A stretch of DNA of 64,000 nt from Metopolophium dirhodum (lineage: Eukaryota > Arthropoda > Insecta > Hemiptera > Aphididae): positions 28,310,447 to 28,374,446 of the forward strand of contig NC_083564.1 in assembly GCF_019925205.1 (NCBI RefSeq). The letters run 5' to 3'. Position 1 is the first letter of the stretch. Each line of letters opens with the position of its first letter. Positions 1 through 12,000 of this stretch are shown one piece after another. The notes below the pieces were generated by a model, which was not told the origin of the DNA, searched no databases, and saw only the letters and a list, made by a program, of their open reading frames with translations. The position numbers and the translations under genes are program-made.

Positions 1-397
1 ATAAAGATCTACAATTGGATTATCTATTTTCTTTCCTAATAAGTCAAGAAAATAAATGTAACAGTTGGATGGGAATCGAACGCCAACTGTAAGTGCATCT
101 TCTCCAAATGTACGTTCACCATTGCGGAATGCTATAGCAGTCGGAGTTTTCCTTTTAGATTCTTTATTAAGAGCTATTTCCATTGGCACACCGGGCTATA
201 CAACGTTTAAGCACATTAAAATATATTTCTACATAATCAATTTATTATGTAATACTTACTGAAACTATTGCTACTTTCATCCATTCTGAACCAATATCGA
301 CACTCATTACAGCTAAACCGTGTACATTGGCAAAATGTAAACTCAAAACCAAGAACATTGTCAGTGCTGTGACACATTTCCAGAATGGGATACCCAT
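1..397 (-). CDS. HYOU1: Hypoxia up-regulated protein 1 (GRP170), N-terminal two exons, partial
   Basis: HYOU1 is a large Hsp70-family chaperone and nucleotide-exchange factor of the endoplasmic reticulum. Two minus-strand exons are visible. Exon 1 (397-260) starts at ATG 397 and encodes MGIPFWKC followed by a hydrophobic stretch ending near HFANVHG, which looks like a signal peptide. It continues into LAVMSVDIGSEWMKVAIVS, the first phosphate-binding strand of the Hsp70-type ATPase. Exon 2 (195-1) reads PGVPMEIALNKESKRKTPTA and then AFRNGERTFGEDA, as in animal HYOU1. The intron 259-196 has GTAAGT and TAG ends and the frame joins in phase 0. The rest of the gene lies beyond the left edge. Identification is from memory of the family; the LAVMSVDxGSEWMK signature separates it from cytosolic Hsp110. 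Confidence 0.93.
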
Positions 398-1602
398 TTT
401 GAAGATTGTCAAGAGTAAAAACTTACCTAAATAAAATTGATATTAGTGAAATAACTATTTGTCTAAATAAAATAAAAAATTATAAAATGTAAAGTTGTAA
501 AAATATAACGTTTACTTACGTAACTAACAAGTATACTATTCGCCCCTTACACTATATTTTAGGAATAATCGTATTTGATTTACAACGAAAATAGGAAAAA
601 TCCACCGGGTAAAGTGGAAACTATCATGTCTGGTATTGATAATATTATCAATGTAGAATTTTCACAATAATATTTAAATCCAAATAATTTAAGTACAGTA
701 AAGATCAATTAAATGTATTACAGACAATTTGTTTAAATACCCTAACAACTGTAACGTATAAGTCAGGCATACGGCTAAAGATTACGTATGCTAAGTTAAA
801 TTAAATATAACAAGTTAAGACGTAACATAATCGTAACTCAACACATATTAGTTATACATAAGTACAAAAAAAAAACCAACAAAATCGCCGATTTGGCGGC
901 TTCTGATTGGTCGACTGTCTTGACACGTATCTGCCAATTTTCCTAAAGTTTATATTACTCAAATATCCATTTTGTACCCGTTCATTGATAAGAATGTTTT
1001 TAAAATGTGGATATGTTTTTTTTATACTTAATTTAACTTTGATTGATCGATCACGGTCACAGACAGATATGTATAATCCATAAACCTTAAAACTCATAAG
1101 TAAATATACAATAGAATTTATTTAGAACATAAAAATGGATAATTATATACTATATGATTAAGGTATATGGAGTATGGTCGTATGGACCTAAATAAACTCA
1201 CAAGTACAGATAACAATGGTACGAGCATAGGTGGATTGCCAATACAACTATTACACCTGGGGATCGAGTTAATATCGGTTATATATTTGCAGTGATAGTG
1301 GTATCAAAACGTTATCAGTTATCACTAATCAGTGGACCTCAAATTGTGTGGAAAATTTGAACTTTACTGTTAAAGTTAAAGTTGTTCATAATAATATAAT
1401 ATGAATATTAAAAGTATTTTTTATCTTTATAGTTAAAATAATTAAGTCTATTAGTAATAACTAGGGCTCGGAAGTTGATGACTTTATAAACATTAAAATA
1501 TGACACTAAAAAAATGCAAATATGACATAAAAATGACAACAAATATCCTTAAAAAATGAACTAAGAAATTACAAATATTTGTTTTAAATTTATAATCACA
1601 GG

Positions 1603-2090
1603 TTACCCCAACGACAAGCGGTTCTTTAATAACCTAACCAACAAACTTATAAGGAAACTCCAAAATCACAAAAATCAATCCTACGATAGTTACATTTCTG
1701 ACCTAAACTCAACAAATGGCTCGCTTTAGAAAGCAACCAAAAAAATCCTTAAACACATCGAACCCACTGCTCCACGACGTCGCTCCGATAACTCTACAAT
1801 CACTGACAACGTTTTTACCGAACGCCTTGCTACAATATTCAAATCAAATATTATCCAAACAACTACCAGTATTTATACCTGCTAAACCTACTACCCCAAA
1901 TGAAGTACTTTTCTATATAAAACATTTAAAAAAACGGTAAAGCACCTGGTCATGATTTCATAACTGCTCCACTTTTAAAACATCTACCACCCAAAACAAT
2001 AATCCTATTATCATATATATTCAATTCTATATTCCACCTTTCTTACATGCCATATATTTGGAAACATACTCTTATTTTTTGTGGTTTTTT
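1603..2090 (+). pseudogene. Jockey-like non-LTR retrotransposon reverse transcriptase fragment, broken
   Basis: Reading from 1603, the frame gives NDKRFFNNLTNKLIRKLQNH, then a stretch ending NSTNGSL, a TAG stop where Trp is expected, and KATKKILKHIEPTAP. After a frameshift near 1930-1940 it resumes as NGKAPGHDFITAPLLKHLPP and ends YMPYIWKHTLIF. The KAPGHDxI...LLKHLP pattern is the N-terminal part of the reverse transcriptase of Jockey/CR1-type LINEs. The in-frame stop, the frameshift and the loss of everything after about 2090, where a different repeat begins, mark it as a dead 5'- and 3'-truncated copy. Assignment to Jockey rather than a related LINE clade is uncertain. Confidence 0.75.
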
Positions 2091-2146
2091 ATCTAGTCTG
2101 CCAGCCAGGGTGTATACCGTATACAAGAAAAAAAGAGCCAAATATA

Positions 2147-2245
2147 AAAAAGGTGGGTAAGTGGATGTCGCTCTGCTGTACGCCTGTAGGTAAAGTGGGT
2201 CACTGTATAATGGATGGTTGATTAAATTTGAAATGGGCATTACTT
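2147..2245 (+). repeat. Dispersed aphid repeat, head fragment (copy A)
   Basis: Contains GGTGGGTAAGTGGATGTCGC followed by TCTGCTGTAC and then a GGGTCACTGTA...ATGGATGGTT segment. The same head occurs at 16081, 50675 and 55852 in this window. Only the first ~100 bases are present here. The class of element is not recognised; no protein can be read from any copy. Confidence 0.8.
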
Positions 2246-3941
2246 TATCATTTCTAGTTTCTACAATAATCACAGACACACAGAACATACACAGTTCTAT
2301 ATATCTATGATAATAATTCCCGCCGTTATTTAAATAACAATCATAAGATATATAAATAAAAATTTGTAATGATTGTACATTTGTACTTGGATATTGCCAT
2401 ATTGGTTATAAGTGTTATAACTAATTTATAAGCAGTATTACATAATATGTATATTAGTAAATAATGCATATTGTTATTTTATTATCGTTTGACATAATTT
2501 ATAACACTGAACACTATTATAATATTAAAGTTCGGATTTTGTAGGCATTCGCGTTTTTATTATATTGGTCTAAGACGAAGTTACATCAGCTATATGTCAT
2601 TTTATTATTATACTTACAATAAAATGCATGCAGTTTTGTTTTGCTTTTTAAGTTATAATTTTTTGAAATACTTTTTTGTGATTTTTTTCTTTTGAGTAAG
2701 TATACTTGCAAGATTTTTAGTACCTTGTATAATCTGATTAAATAAATCCGACACGCAACCAATACAATCTATTCTATTAATTTAATAATACCCACACAAA
2801 ACGGAACAATTACTTAAACAAGCTCCATGTAAAATAGGTTGTCGGCAAATTGGAAGCGTTGGTATTGAATATAGAAATGTTGGGTTTAAAACGCTTGAAA
2901 CTGTATCTGCGAAGATTTAATAACTTTAATTCAAGGAATCCTGGAAGAAATGGCATCAGAAGAGATGGTCTATTTAAAATTCACGCCCATTGGTTTTTGT
3001 TGATGTCGAAAAAAAAATTATAATATAGGTAAGTAGATAATCAATAACAAAAAAATCCACTCTGTACTACTACCATTATAATATTATTAATTAGTTTATT
3101 TGCATATTTGTATCTACGTATTTGGTATTTAATTTAATTGCACCTGTACACTATGCCTTTGGATAAAACCTTTTATTGAAATATGATTACAAATAAATTA
3201 TTAAATAAAGAATAATATTTTGTTTTTGTAATTACAAAATGTGTAGGTTAAATTTAATTAGGTTTACATAATATAATTTACACATATTATAATTATAATA
3301 TGTGAGCAATAATTCCGCATGCTGGTTGACATTTTTTATGAATAATATTAGGTATATTATATATTACTATATTAGCATAGTAGGGTACTATAAAGAATAT
3401 ATGTAGGTACCTATAAAGTAGCACTGTAGCTGGACACTTCACTTATACTCTCAATATAGATGATATTTGTTCAAAATACCTACCTTTTTTGGTTCTTTTT
3501 ATAGACATTTGAAATGTGCTATAGATTTTTTCGATTCATAGTTTATTTAAGCTAGTACCTATTTGTTTCATTGTTTGCAAGTAAAAAGCTTGGATGTAGG
3601 CACGAGGTTATTCCTCATAAATTATTCGATTTGAGTATGTATTAGGTAATCTAATTACAATAATATTCACATCTTTTATATATGACTGTACATTTGTTCA
3701 TAAATCTATGAATTATTATAGTACCTATCGCATTAATATTTAATACAATGATATATTATTATAATATTCTAGCCTTACACTTTTACGGTTAAAATATTAA
3801 TATTGGCTAAATGCGGGCCGCGGTTGTTGGATTGTCATTATATATCGTGCGTGCATGGCGACCGCCACCTATATCATTATTTATTTACGTAATTTTGACA
3901 TTATTGTTATTATTTTTACGCCGCGCATAAACCCGCTGCAG

Positions 3942-6900
3942 ATATTGAAACTACGAACGAAACTGAGCCAACACGAACACACAAATTGTCTTCGCTAAAA
4001 ACAGTTATGCCGTATAGTGAATCCGTATCTATGAATCGGAATATTCCGAAACCAAAAGGCTCTCCGAAATGGAGAAGACCTAAGCCGTCCGCCGACAAGA
4101 CTCGTCTTACGGAAAAGCCGAATTTCACTGAGCCAAAACGAACACACAAATTGTCTTCGCTAAACACAGTTATGCCGTATAGTGAATCCGTATCTACGAA
4201 TCAGGATATTCCGAAACCAAAAGGCTCTCCGAAATGGAGAAGACCCAAGCCGTCCGCCGACAAGACTCGTCTTACGGAAAAGCCGAATTTTACTGAGCCA
4301 ACACGAACACACAAATTGTCTTCGCTAAACACAGTTATGCCGTATAGTGAATCCGTATCTACGAATCAGGATATTCCGAAACCAAAAGGCTCTCCGAAAT
4401 GGAGAAGACCCAAGCCGTCCGCCGACAAGACTCGTCTTACGGAAAAGCCGAATTTCACTGAGCCAACACGAACACACAAATTGTCTTCGCTAAACACAGT
4501 TATGCCGTATAGTGAATCCGTATCTACGAATCAGGATATTCCGAAACCAAAAGGCTCTCCGAAATGGAGAAGACCCAAGCGGTCCGACGACAAGACTCGT
4601 TTTTTGAAAAAGCCGAATTTTACTTCGCGTACCGGAAAACTGGTCGATGTGTTGTACGGGCGCCGTCACTGCAACCCCAGAGACGACATAACTCTGCTGT
4701 GCACTTACTTCGAAGCAAATAAAAGGTACTTACATATTATTCTTAACAGGAATGTTGGAAACAATTTTTATTATTTTCAACACCTTATGTGTCAGGGGTG
4801 ACTCCAGAGATTTGTATTGGTTGGGCTAAGTCATAACTTTCAGAAAACTATATTATGTTTATTTTTACAAAAATGTACAATTTTTTAGAAATATGATCTT
4901 GGGGGATTACGGCCCCTGATACGTATAATTTGATCGGTTGAGTAAACAGATATTTTTTAATTGAGGAGAGATTTATACAAGCAACTGATACAAGTTCTTA
5001 AAATAAAATAATCAGGTAGAAATTATGTTAATAGACATTTATTTAAAGTAATGGTTTTTTTTTTTGGAAAAGTTTGGAATTTGTTGGTGAGCTTCTCCTT
5101 GACTCTTTCCTCACAGAACTACACTTCTAATTTACATCTATTTTGCAGTTTTAAATATTTTGTCTGAGTTATCTGCATAATTAGCTGTACCTATACTAGC
5201 GGCTTTTAAAATAATAAAAAAATAAAAATATTTTGTTCTACATTTTTATAGGCACGAAAGACTTCCAAAGGGGTCGAAATCATTTGTAAAAAATGAAACC
5301 TCTAATGTTAACTTCTATTCAGATAAACGCAAACGTCGTACTACTAATATTGAAAACGAACCAAGCTACATGTTGTAAGTAATATTTATAATTAATTTTG
5401 TTTAAATAATTTTAATTGAATAAAATGACTTTAAAAATAATGATGTAGGTACACGATTTTACAATACAGCAATATTAAGTATGAAAACATGCTATAGGTA
5501 CCTATATAATTTTCGGCTTTTGTTACACCCGCGCGTATCGAGTTTCCAGTTTACTTATGCACATAGGCGCAAATTGACTAAAGTTTTTGGGGGGACTCAA
5601 GCCCCCCTCCCCATAGGCCTTATTGCTTAGTACCACAGAATATAAAAATTAGTACTAATTACTAGATTTTGAACTGGGGGACTTGACCGACATTAGGAGG
5701 GACTAAGTCCCCCACAAGCCCCCCTCTATTTGCGCCAATGCAAGGTTTTTACTATTACGGGACCTACAAAATCGTTCGGTTTTCAACTTTTAGAGGATCT
5801 GTTTTTTTTTGGTTCGACGTGCAGAATTTGAAGCTATAGGAACACACGCCGGGACCAAAGAAGAATTCCTGATTCGATAGTTCATAGATATTCGTTTTAT
5901 TCAGGGTCCGCTTTAGACAATTGTACTATAATATAATATTATATACCTACCGTTATTTTCAAACTAAATACTTACATAGTTTATTATGTATAATAAGTTG
6001 AGTTGTATATTAGTTATGAAGTTAACAGTCTGTTATATGAATGCATACACCAATCAAATGATATTTGTATTTAGTTTATATAAATTAAAAATAATTTTAT
6101 GGAAAAGCCGAAAATAATTGGCATTTTTAACAGTATTTATTAAATATTACTTTATAAAACAAGTACCTGCATGGCTGTATAGTATCTTACTGATGGATGA
6201 TTTATTTTTTTTTTTGTTACAGACAACAGTACGATAAACCCTCGGCAAAAATTAATGCTGTTCTTAAAGATCTAGGTTTTGTGTGTAATAGTGATAAAAT
6301 GTATACATTTTATCCATCACAGATATACTATTATAAAGACTCTCAAAAGCATATTACCAGATATGGTCAGAAAAGTTATATTGCACCAAAACCAAAAGTA
6401 AATATATGTTTTGTTTATTTACTAAAATATATTAGTGATAGAAAAATTAAGACTGGTGGGTGTTTAGGTAACTAATTTTAACAATTTTTTTTATACAATA
6501 AAAATAGAAGTTTGGGACAAATTTAATATTTTAATTTGTAAGTTATTTAGTTATGAGTTTGATAATTTATATTAGTACTACATATTTATAAGTGTATAGT
6601 TTATCTGATTTAAAGTAGATTTAAAGTATTTTGTAAATAATTACAAAATATCAAAAACAATAATATTTCACCAATACTTATCATTATCACTGTAATTCAT
6701 AATTATTTATTTAAACATCAAAATATAAACATACATTTTATCTAACAATTTTTAAATATTATATTTTTATTTTAGAATTCAATAGGTAGTTCTGATGGAT
6801 ATAATCAAAACGGAAGACATCAAAAACCAATTCGCTCTAAAACATACCTGGAAAATAATCATTACAACAAAAACTACAAAATTGAAGTATGAAACATATT

Positions 6901-8217
6901 TAAATTAATATTACTTTTAAAACTTATCTTTTTAGTTAGCTCTTGAGTATAATTTCAAAATTTTAATTCCATTTGTTGTGCAAATAATTAATCATCAACT
7001 ATTTTATAGCTGAAATTTAATACACATTATGTTGTACAATAGTTATTGTAAAATTCATAATATTTAGAACTTTCAGCAAGTTTATTTTTTTATAAATAAT
7101 CTTTGTGTATTGAGTAGTTAACTTTTTACCATGCAAGATTAATATATCTAAAATTATGCTCTGTTGTCTATATTATATTGAATGAAATTCTATAGCTTCT
7201 TGAAAAGTATTATATTATAGTATATTATTAAAATTAATTATGGAAAAAAGATGGTGTACAAGTATAAAGTTAAATAAATTTAGTTATTTATATGTATATG
7301 TTAGAATCATCATCAAAATTCAAAAATTAAAAAGACTTACTCAAATCAATTGAATTGCCAAAAAAACCCCAATAATCTTCATCAAGATAAACAGTTGCCT
7401 GTTAAATACTGGTCAATGAGGCACTTGTTATTTACAAATTTTGATCGCGGTATTCTTTTGGACACAGGTAATTCAACTATTTTCTGTTTAAATCTTATGT
7501 TTTTAAACATTGTTTTATATTTACAGAGAGCTTCTATTCGGTCTGTCCGGAGGTATTAAGTTATCATATAGCAAAGCGTTGTAAAAATAACATAGTGTTG
7601 GATCCTTTTTGTGGAGCTGGTGGTAATATTATACAGCTAGCAAAAACATGCAAACGAGGTATTATTTTTACAATGTTACATAATATTTTAACTTAAAATT
7701 AAAATATATTAAAATAAAGATTTAAAAAAAACTATTTTTGTTTAGTTATAGGATGTGATATTGATCCAGATAAGATAAGATTAGCACGGCATAATGCTGA
7801 GATATATGGTGTTGCTCATAAAATTGATTTTGTAGTTGGTGACTTTTTTCAAATTTACCCAAAGTTAAAAGCAGATGTAGTATTTATGTCACCACCATGG
7901 GGAGGACCAGGATATTCAATTGATAAAAGCTACAGTTTAACGTCTATGTGTGAAAATTATTTCGGGGGAGGTTTTGGTATTTTTGATATTGTTAAAACTA
8001 TTGCGCCTAATATTGCATTTCATATGCCGAAAACCACAAATTTATTAGAAGTAAGGCTAAGGCACATGATGTATGGTGTTCAATATAATCTAACCTTTAT
8101 ACTATAATTTTTCAGTGTATGTGGTTGGCAAATGATTTTGGTAAAGTGGAAATTCAGCAGAATATTATTAATGGAAGACTGAATTCAATCACAGCATTCT
8201 ATGGAGACTTTCACTAA
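3942..8217 (+). CDS. TGS1: Trimethylguanosine synthase (snRNA/snoRNA cap hypermethylase)
   Basis: TGS1 converts the m7G cap of snRNAs, snoRNAs and telomerase RNA to the 2,2,7-trimethyl form using S-adenosylmethionine. Exons, all frame-continuous with GT-AG borders: 3942-4725, 5252-5374, 6223-6397, 6776-6886, 7305-7467, 7527-7658, 7746-8050, 8116-8217. They encode about 630 residues. The catalytic domain starts near LPVKYWSMRHLLFTNFDRGI. It contains the SAM-binding motif VLDPFCGAGGN, then VIGCDIDPDKI, the hallmark SPPWGGPGY (7889-7915) and the family-like end ITAFYGDFH. The N-terminal half is lysine- and asparagine-rich and holds four 55-residue repeats, listed separately. The start is not settled. 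ATG 4007 lies in frame inside repeat 1. ATG 3855 could join by a 53-base intron (3889-3941), and exons further upstream are possible. The catalytic half is certain; inclusion of the repeat exon rests on splice phase alone. Confidence 0.92.
3965..4624 (+). repeat. Four 165-bp coding tandem repeats in TGS1 exon
   Basis: The segment starting TTGTCTTCGCTAAA recurs at 3986, 4151, 4316 and 4481, exactly 165 bases (55 codons) apart. Each unit carries MPYSESVS...IPKPKGSPKWRRPK and TEKPNFTEP. Units 2 and 3 are nearly identical even at third codon positions; unit 1 differs at a few sites (for example MNRN for TNQD) and unit 4 decays after PNFT. The period is a multiple of three, so copy number can change without breaking the frame. 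This points to recent unequal exchange or slippage. Confidence 0.95.
5564..5738. mobile_element. Short MITE-like element, copy 1 (TGS1 intron)
   Basis: About 175 bases starting TAGGCGCAAATTGAC and ending CTATTTGCGCCAA, so the ends are inverted repeats of TNGGCGCAAAT. The inside has G-rich and C-rich blocks (GGGGGGACTCAAGCCCCC) that could pair. A second copy at 47411-47591 shares the internal stretch GCTTAGTACCACAGAATATA and the block TAGATTTTGAACTGGGGG. It is non-coding and lies in the intron between TGS1 exons 5252-5374 and 6223-6397. Confidence 0.8.
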
Positions 8218-9063
8218 AGTATCTATGGAGACTTTCACTCAAGTAACTGACAGTTGTCAGCGACTTTTGAAAATATTCTTTGCAGTTTTTGATTAATTAT
8301 GTTTGATGATTAGAATAAAGTTATTTCCAAATTATTTCATTATTTGAACGAGTATTTTATTGTAACAAATTAATATAATTGTGCAACCATCATATATTTA
8401 TTGATATATTATAAATATATAAAATGTATACACTGCTAATACAACAAAAATTGTATGTTAAAAAACTATAGAAAATTAAAAATTATACCAGAGGTTGACA
8501 TAATTTATACCAATTTTTGATTTTTAGTAACTAAATGTATTATTTTAATTGTCTCGTCAAAATAATAAAATAAAATAGATTTAGGTTACAAAATAAATGT
8601 TCCTATTCCAACTATTTTATTTTATTAAATATTAAAAAAAAAAAAAATGTCAACTGAAAAGTAGTGTATTGTGAGAAGATGAATTTATAGAATATAAATG
8701 TTAACTATTTTAATATAATATTTTTTTAACTCATTGATATAAAATAAAATTATACATATTAAAACAATACAATTGCTGCAATTTAAAACTAAGTTTTATA
8801 GTTTATTGACTATTACATAAAACAAAGTTAACTCTGCGTATGTATACATTTCATTAAAAATATTTAATCAATAAAATCATTGAATTGAAAAAATAATATG
8901 ATAACAAAATACCTAAAAATAATGTATTTGTAGTGCTAAAAAGTACTATACTTACTAGTTTAGTTTTTATCTTGGTATCTTTTAAGGATTGAAATAGTTA
9001 ACTTTTAATCAAGGAACCTACTATACATTATACAATAAAAAAAAAAAAATTAATAATTTATAT
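8218..9063. other. Convergent 3' ends of TGS1 and HCCS
   Basis: About 850 bases between two stop codons facing each other. AATAAA-like signals occur soon after the TGS1 stop (near 8312). The rest is AT-rich with A and T runs. No ORF or RNA gene was recognised. Confidence 0.7.
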
Positions 9064-12000
9064 TCACACTTTATCATCGCTTCTTAATTCTTCCATTTTA
9101 TTTGCAATATTTCTTTCCCTTTCAGCTTCATATCGCCATCTCCAATAAGCTACCTAAAATTGAAATGTTCAAGTTAAATTATAAAGATAAAATGTTTTTT
9201 TTTTTAATTTTGATTAAAAATATATTTACTTTTGAACGATCCCACAACGCACCAAATGAATCTAAGGCTGGCCTTACATCCAAAACAGCCACTTGATATT
9301 TATTTGGTGAATTATCTGTACTGTAATAATCAATAACATATCGTACTTCTTTACCACAACGGTCTACTATACAATCATGTCTATCAAAAGGTAGCTCATA
9401 TCCCATCCAATTTCGTATTTTTGCTCTTGGAGAAAAATGTTTAGCTTTACCCCCAAAGCTTTTCAACTTTGGATTCATACATTCACTTGAGTGGAAAGCT
9501 TCCCATTTAAGTACCTCTCGCCAAGCAAGCTCATTGTTGATGTTGTGTATTTTAATTATAACATCCATATCTTTTGGTGATAGTCATCGTCTTTCCAACG
9601 CCACCCTTTTCGTAACATTGCATTCCAAAACATCTAAACGATTTTCAAACAGTTTTTAGTAAAAAATATTGTATTATATAATTGTATTATTCGTTTTACT
9701 TGAGCTGACGGATAAACCCAAAAGTCACCCTGTCCTTCTGACTTAGGTATAGTAGATACTTCTCGTTCTGTTGGTAATAGAAATGGTTGATCCGGTGCTG
9801 GTTTTTGATTTGGAGGTGGCATCTATGAGTATAATACATAAATTATATAAAGATTTAATAATTGGTTTTAAGTTATTAGGTATGATGAATGGTGATAGTT
9901 TATGAATCCATCAGAATATTAATTTTATCACAGTCAACATTTTAGGTTAGATTAAGTACTGACTACCACTGTCGGACTGGCTCGAAAAGACCCAGTCCGC
10001 GATTTAGAAAAAAGGGCCTCCAACAGGCAAAAAAAGGCGAATGCTTTTATTAGCCCAGAAAAAAAGGTCGCTTCGCTCGCAATCCAATAATCATGTACAT
10101 AGACAATTTTTTTTTCAATACAATTGCCATCTTGCATAATATTTATCATACAGCCATATAGGCACAAATAACTAAATATGTACCTAACTAAAATTCAATC
10201 ATTTGATATATTAACTGGTTTAACTAGAATTTATATTGAGCATATTCTCAAAAGTTATGACATTTTCTGGCAGGTCCTAAGTAAATTGGTGACAAGATAC
10301 CCATCAAACTGTTTTTATTATCAGACAAGGGAAATCCCATCTATCCAGACATCTAACCCCCAAATTATGCCACTGGGGGGTAGCCCTATACTGGCTACAC
10401 CACCTGTGACATCAAACATTATAAAGAAAAACACCGATTCGAATTGTGTCATATTGTGCACGAGTACAATAATTATCCAAAATATACCTAAATAATTCAG
10501 TGATAATGCGAATACCAAGTCATACGCATAAGCTCGTATGAATTTAATTTAATATTATTTAATAGTCACAACAATTTTACACTATTTAAAATCAATGATA
10601 CATATAACATATTTGTATATAGACAACTATTAAATTCATAGAATGATAATAATAATGTCATTATTTTAATAATTATTGAAAACTTCTCAAGATTGTAAAC
10701 AAAAATGTTTCCTGATTTGAAAAAAAAAATTTATTTCATATTTCTATTTACTTTAAACGAATAATAATAATATTAATAGGTACAAAATCAAGGGCCACGT
10801 CCGCAATTGCGGACTAGCGGTCCGGACCAGTCACTCTGCTGACAACTGACAAGTATCCACAACTGAGAGTACAATTGATGTAATTTTTAATAGCTAACAA
10901 AAAGAACAAATAGCGATTAAAAATAATTTCTTATATAATATCTAAGCTGAAAATAATGTCTATAGACAAATAGTAGATGAACGAAAAATTTAACTATAAA
11001 TAGATATATTTACTATAAGCCAGGCAGTCTGTTTTGTATTTTTATAAATAAAAGTTATTCTCTCTCTAAACTAAACTAAAATTAAGTCATTTTAATATTA
11101 TAGGCAAATAAGTACCAGGCAAAGTAGATTATTGAGCAATATGTACATTTAGGCAATTATAATACAGTCCGATTTTAATGGATATGTCAAAATTATATAT
11201 TTGTCGGGCTATAAAGAATCAAGGCTGGGCATTAACGAGTTAAAAAGTTAATTTCATTTTAACTTTTTAACTTAACTTGTTACTTTTGGCTTTTCATTAA
11301 CTTTTAACTGTTAACTTACTAAATTTCTTTCTTAATTAGCGTGAAATTAACGAGTTAATTTTTCATTTTAAGAAGTAAGTTAAGTTAATTTATTTTGTTT
11401 TTAATTTTATAATTTTTTACTATTTCAGTCTATTTCGTTTTCATGTCAAAAAACATCTATCTTAAATTGTTTAAAGTTTAAAATTTATATCATTCAAATC
11501 TAACTTATATGGAAATACTGTAAGTATTAACACTATATCCTATAATTGAGTTTTGGGTTGGAAAAAAATTAAGTACGCTAGCGTTGTATAAACAAATTAA
11601 CTTTTTTTTAACTTAATAAAAACTTAACAAAAAGTGTGTATTAACTTTTAACTTAACTGAGTTAACCTAGAGTTAAAATAACTTTTAACTTTTTGTTATT
11701 GCTGCATATTAACTTAACTGAGTTAACCTAGAGTTAAAATAACTTTTAACTTTTTGTTATTGCTGCATATTAACTTAACTGAGTTAAAAAAAAATCATTA
11801 ACTTGCCCAGCCTTCAAACTATCACAGGAAAAGTACGTAAAATCTTGTCAGGAAAAATAGTATTTTAATGTATCGCCCCAAAATACCAGGTTAAGTATAC
11901 TATATACTTATACGCTGTCTTAAAAGAGAACAATCGCTTTTTGTGCATAGTGAATGATGTGATAGGTACGTTAAAAATCAAGTGACCACACTAAAACCGG

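Larger units (their letters stand above)
398..3800. other. AT-rich intergenic region with transposon relics
   Basis: This stretch lies upstream of HYOU1 (minus) and TGS1 (plus). No intact gene is visible. Around 1463 a piece beginning TAGGGCTCGGAAGTTGATG resembles one near 30270 and, reverse-complemented, one near 50525-50545, so it probably marks one end of a dispersed transposon. A retrotransposon fragment and a short repeat copy are listed separately. The remainder is low-complexity AT sequence with short runs of GGTACCTA-like motifs. The HYOU1 promoter should lie at about 400-1100, but no clear core element was seen. Confidence 0.6.

Noticed and set aside
3916..4167. Minus-strand ORF of 83 codons
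   Set aside because: Antisense shadow of the TGS1 165-bp repeats.
10178..10518. Opposite-strand ORFs of 105 and 65 codons in HCCS intron 1
   Set aside because: They lie in repeat-like intronic sequence (CCACTGGGGGGTAGCCC), have no domain and no splice support.
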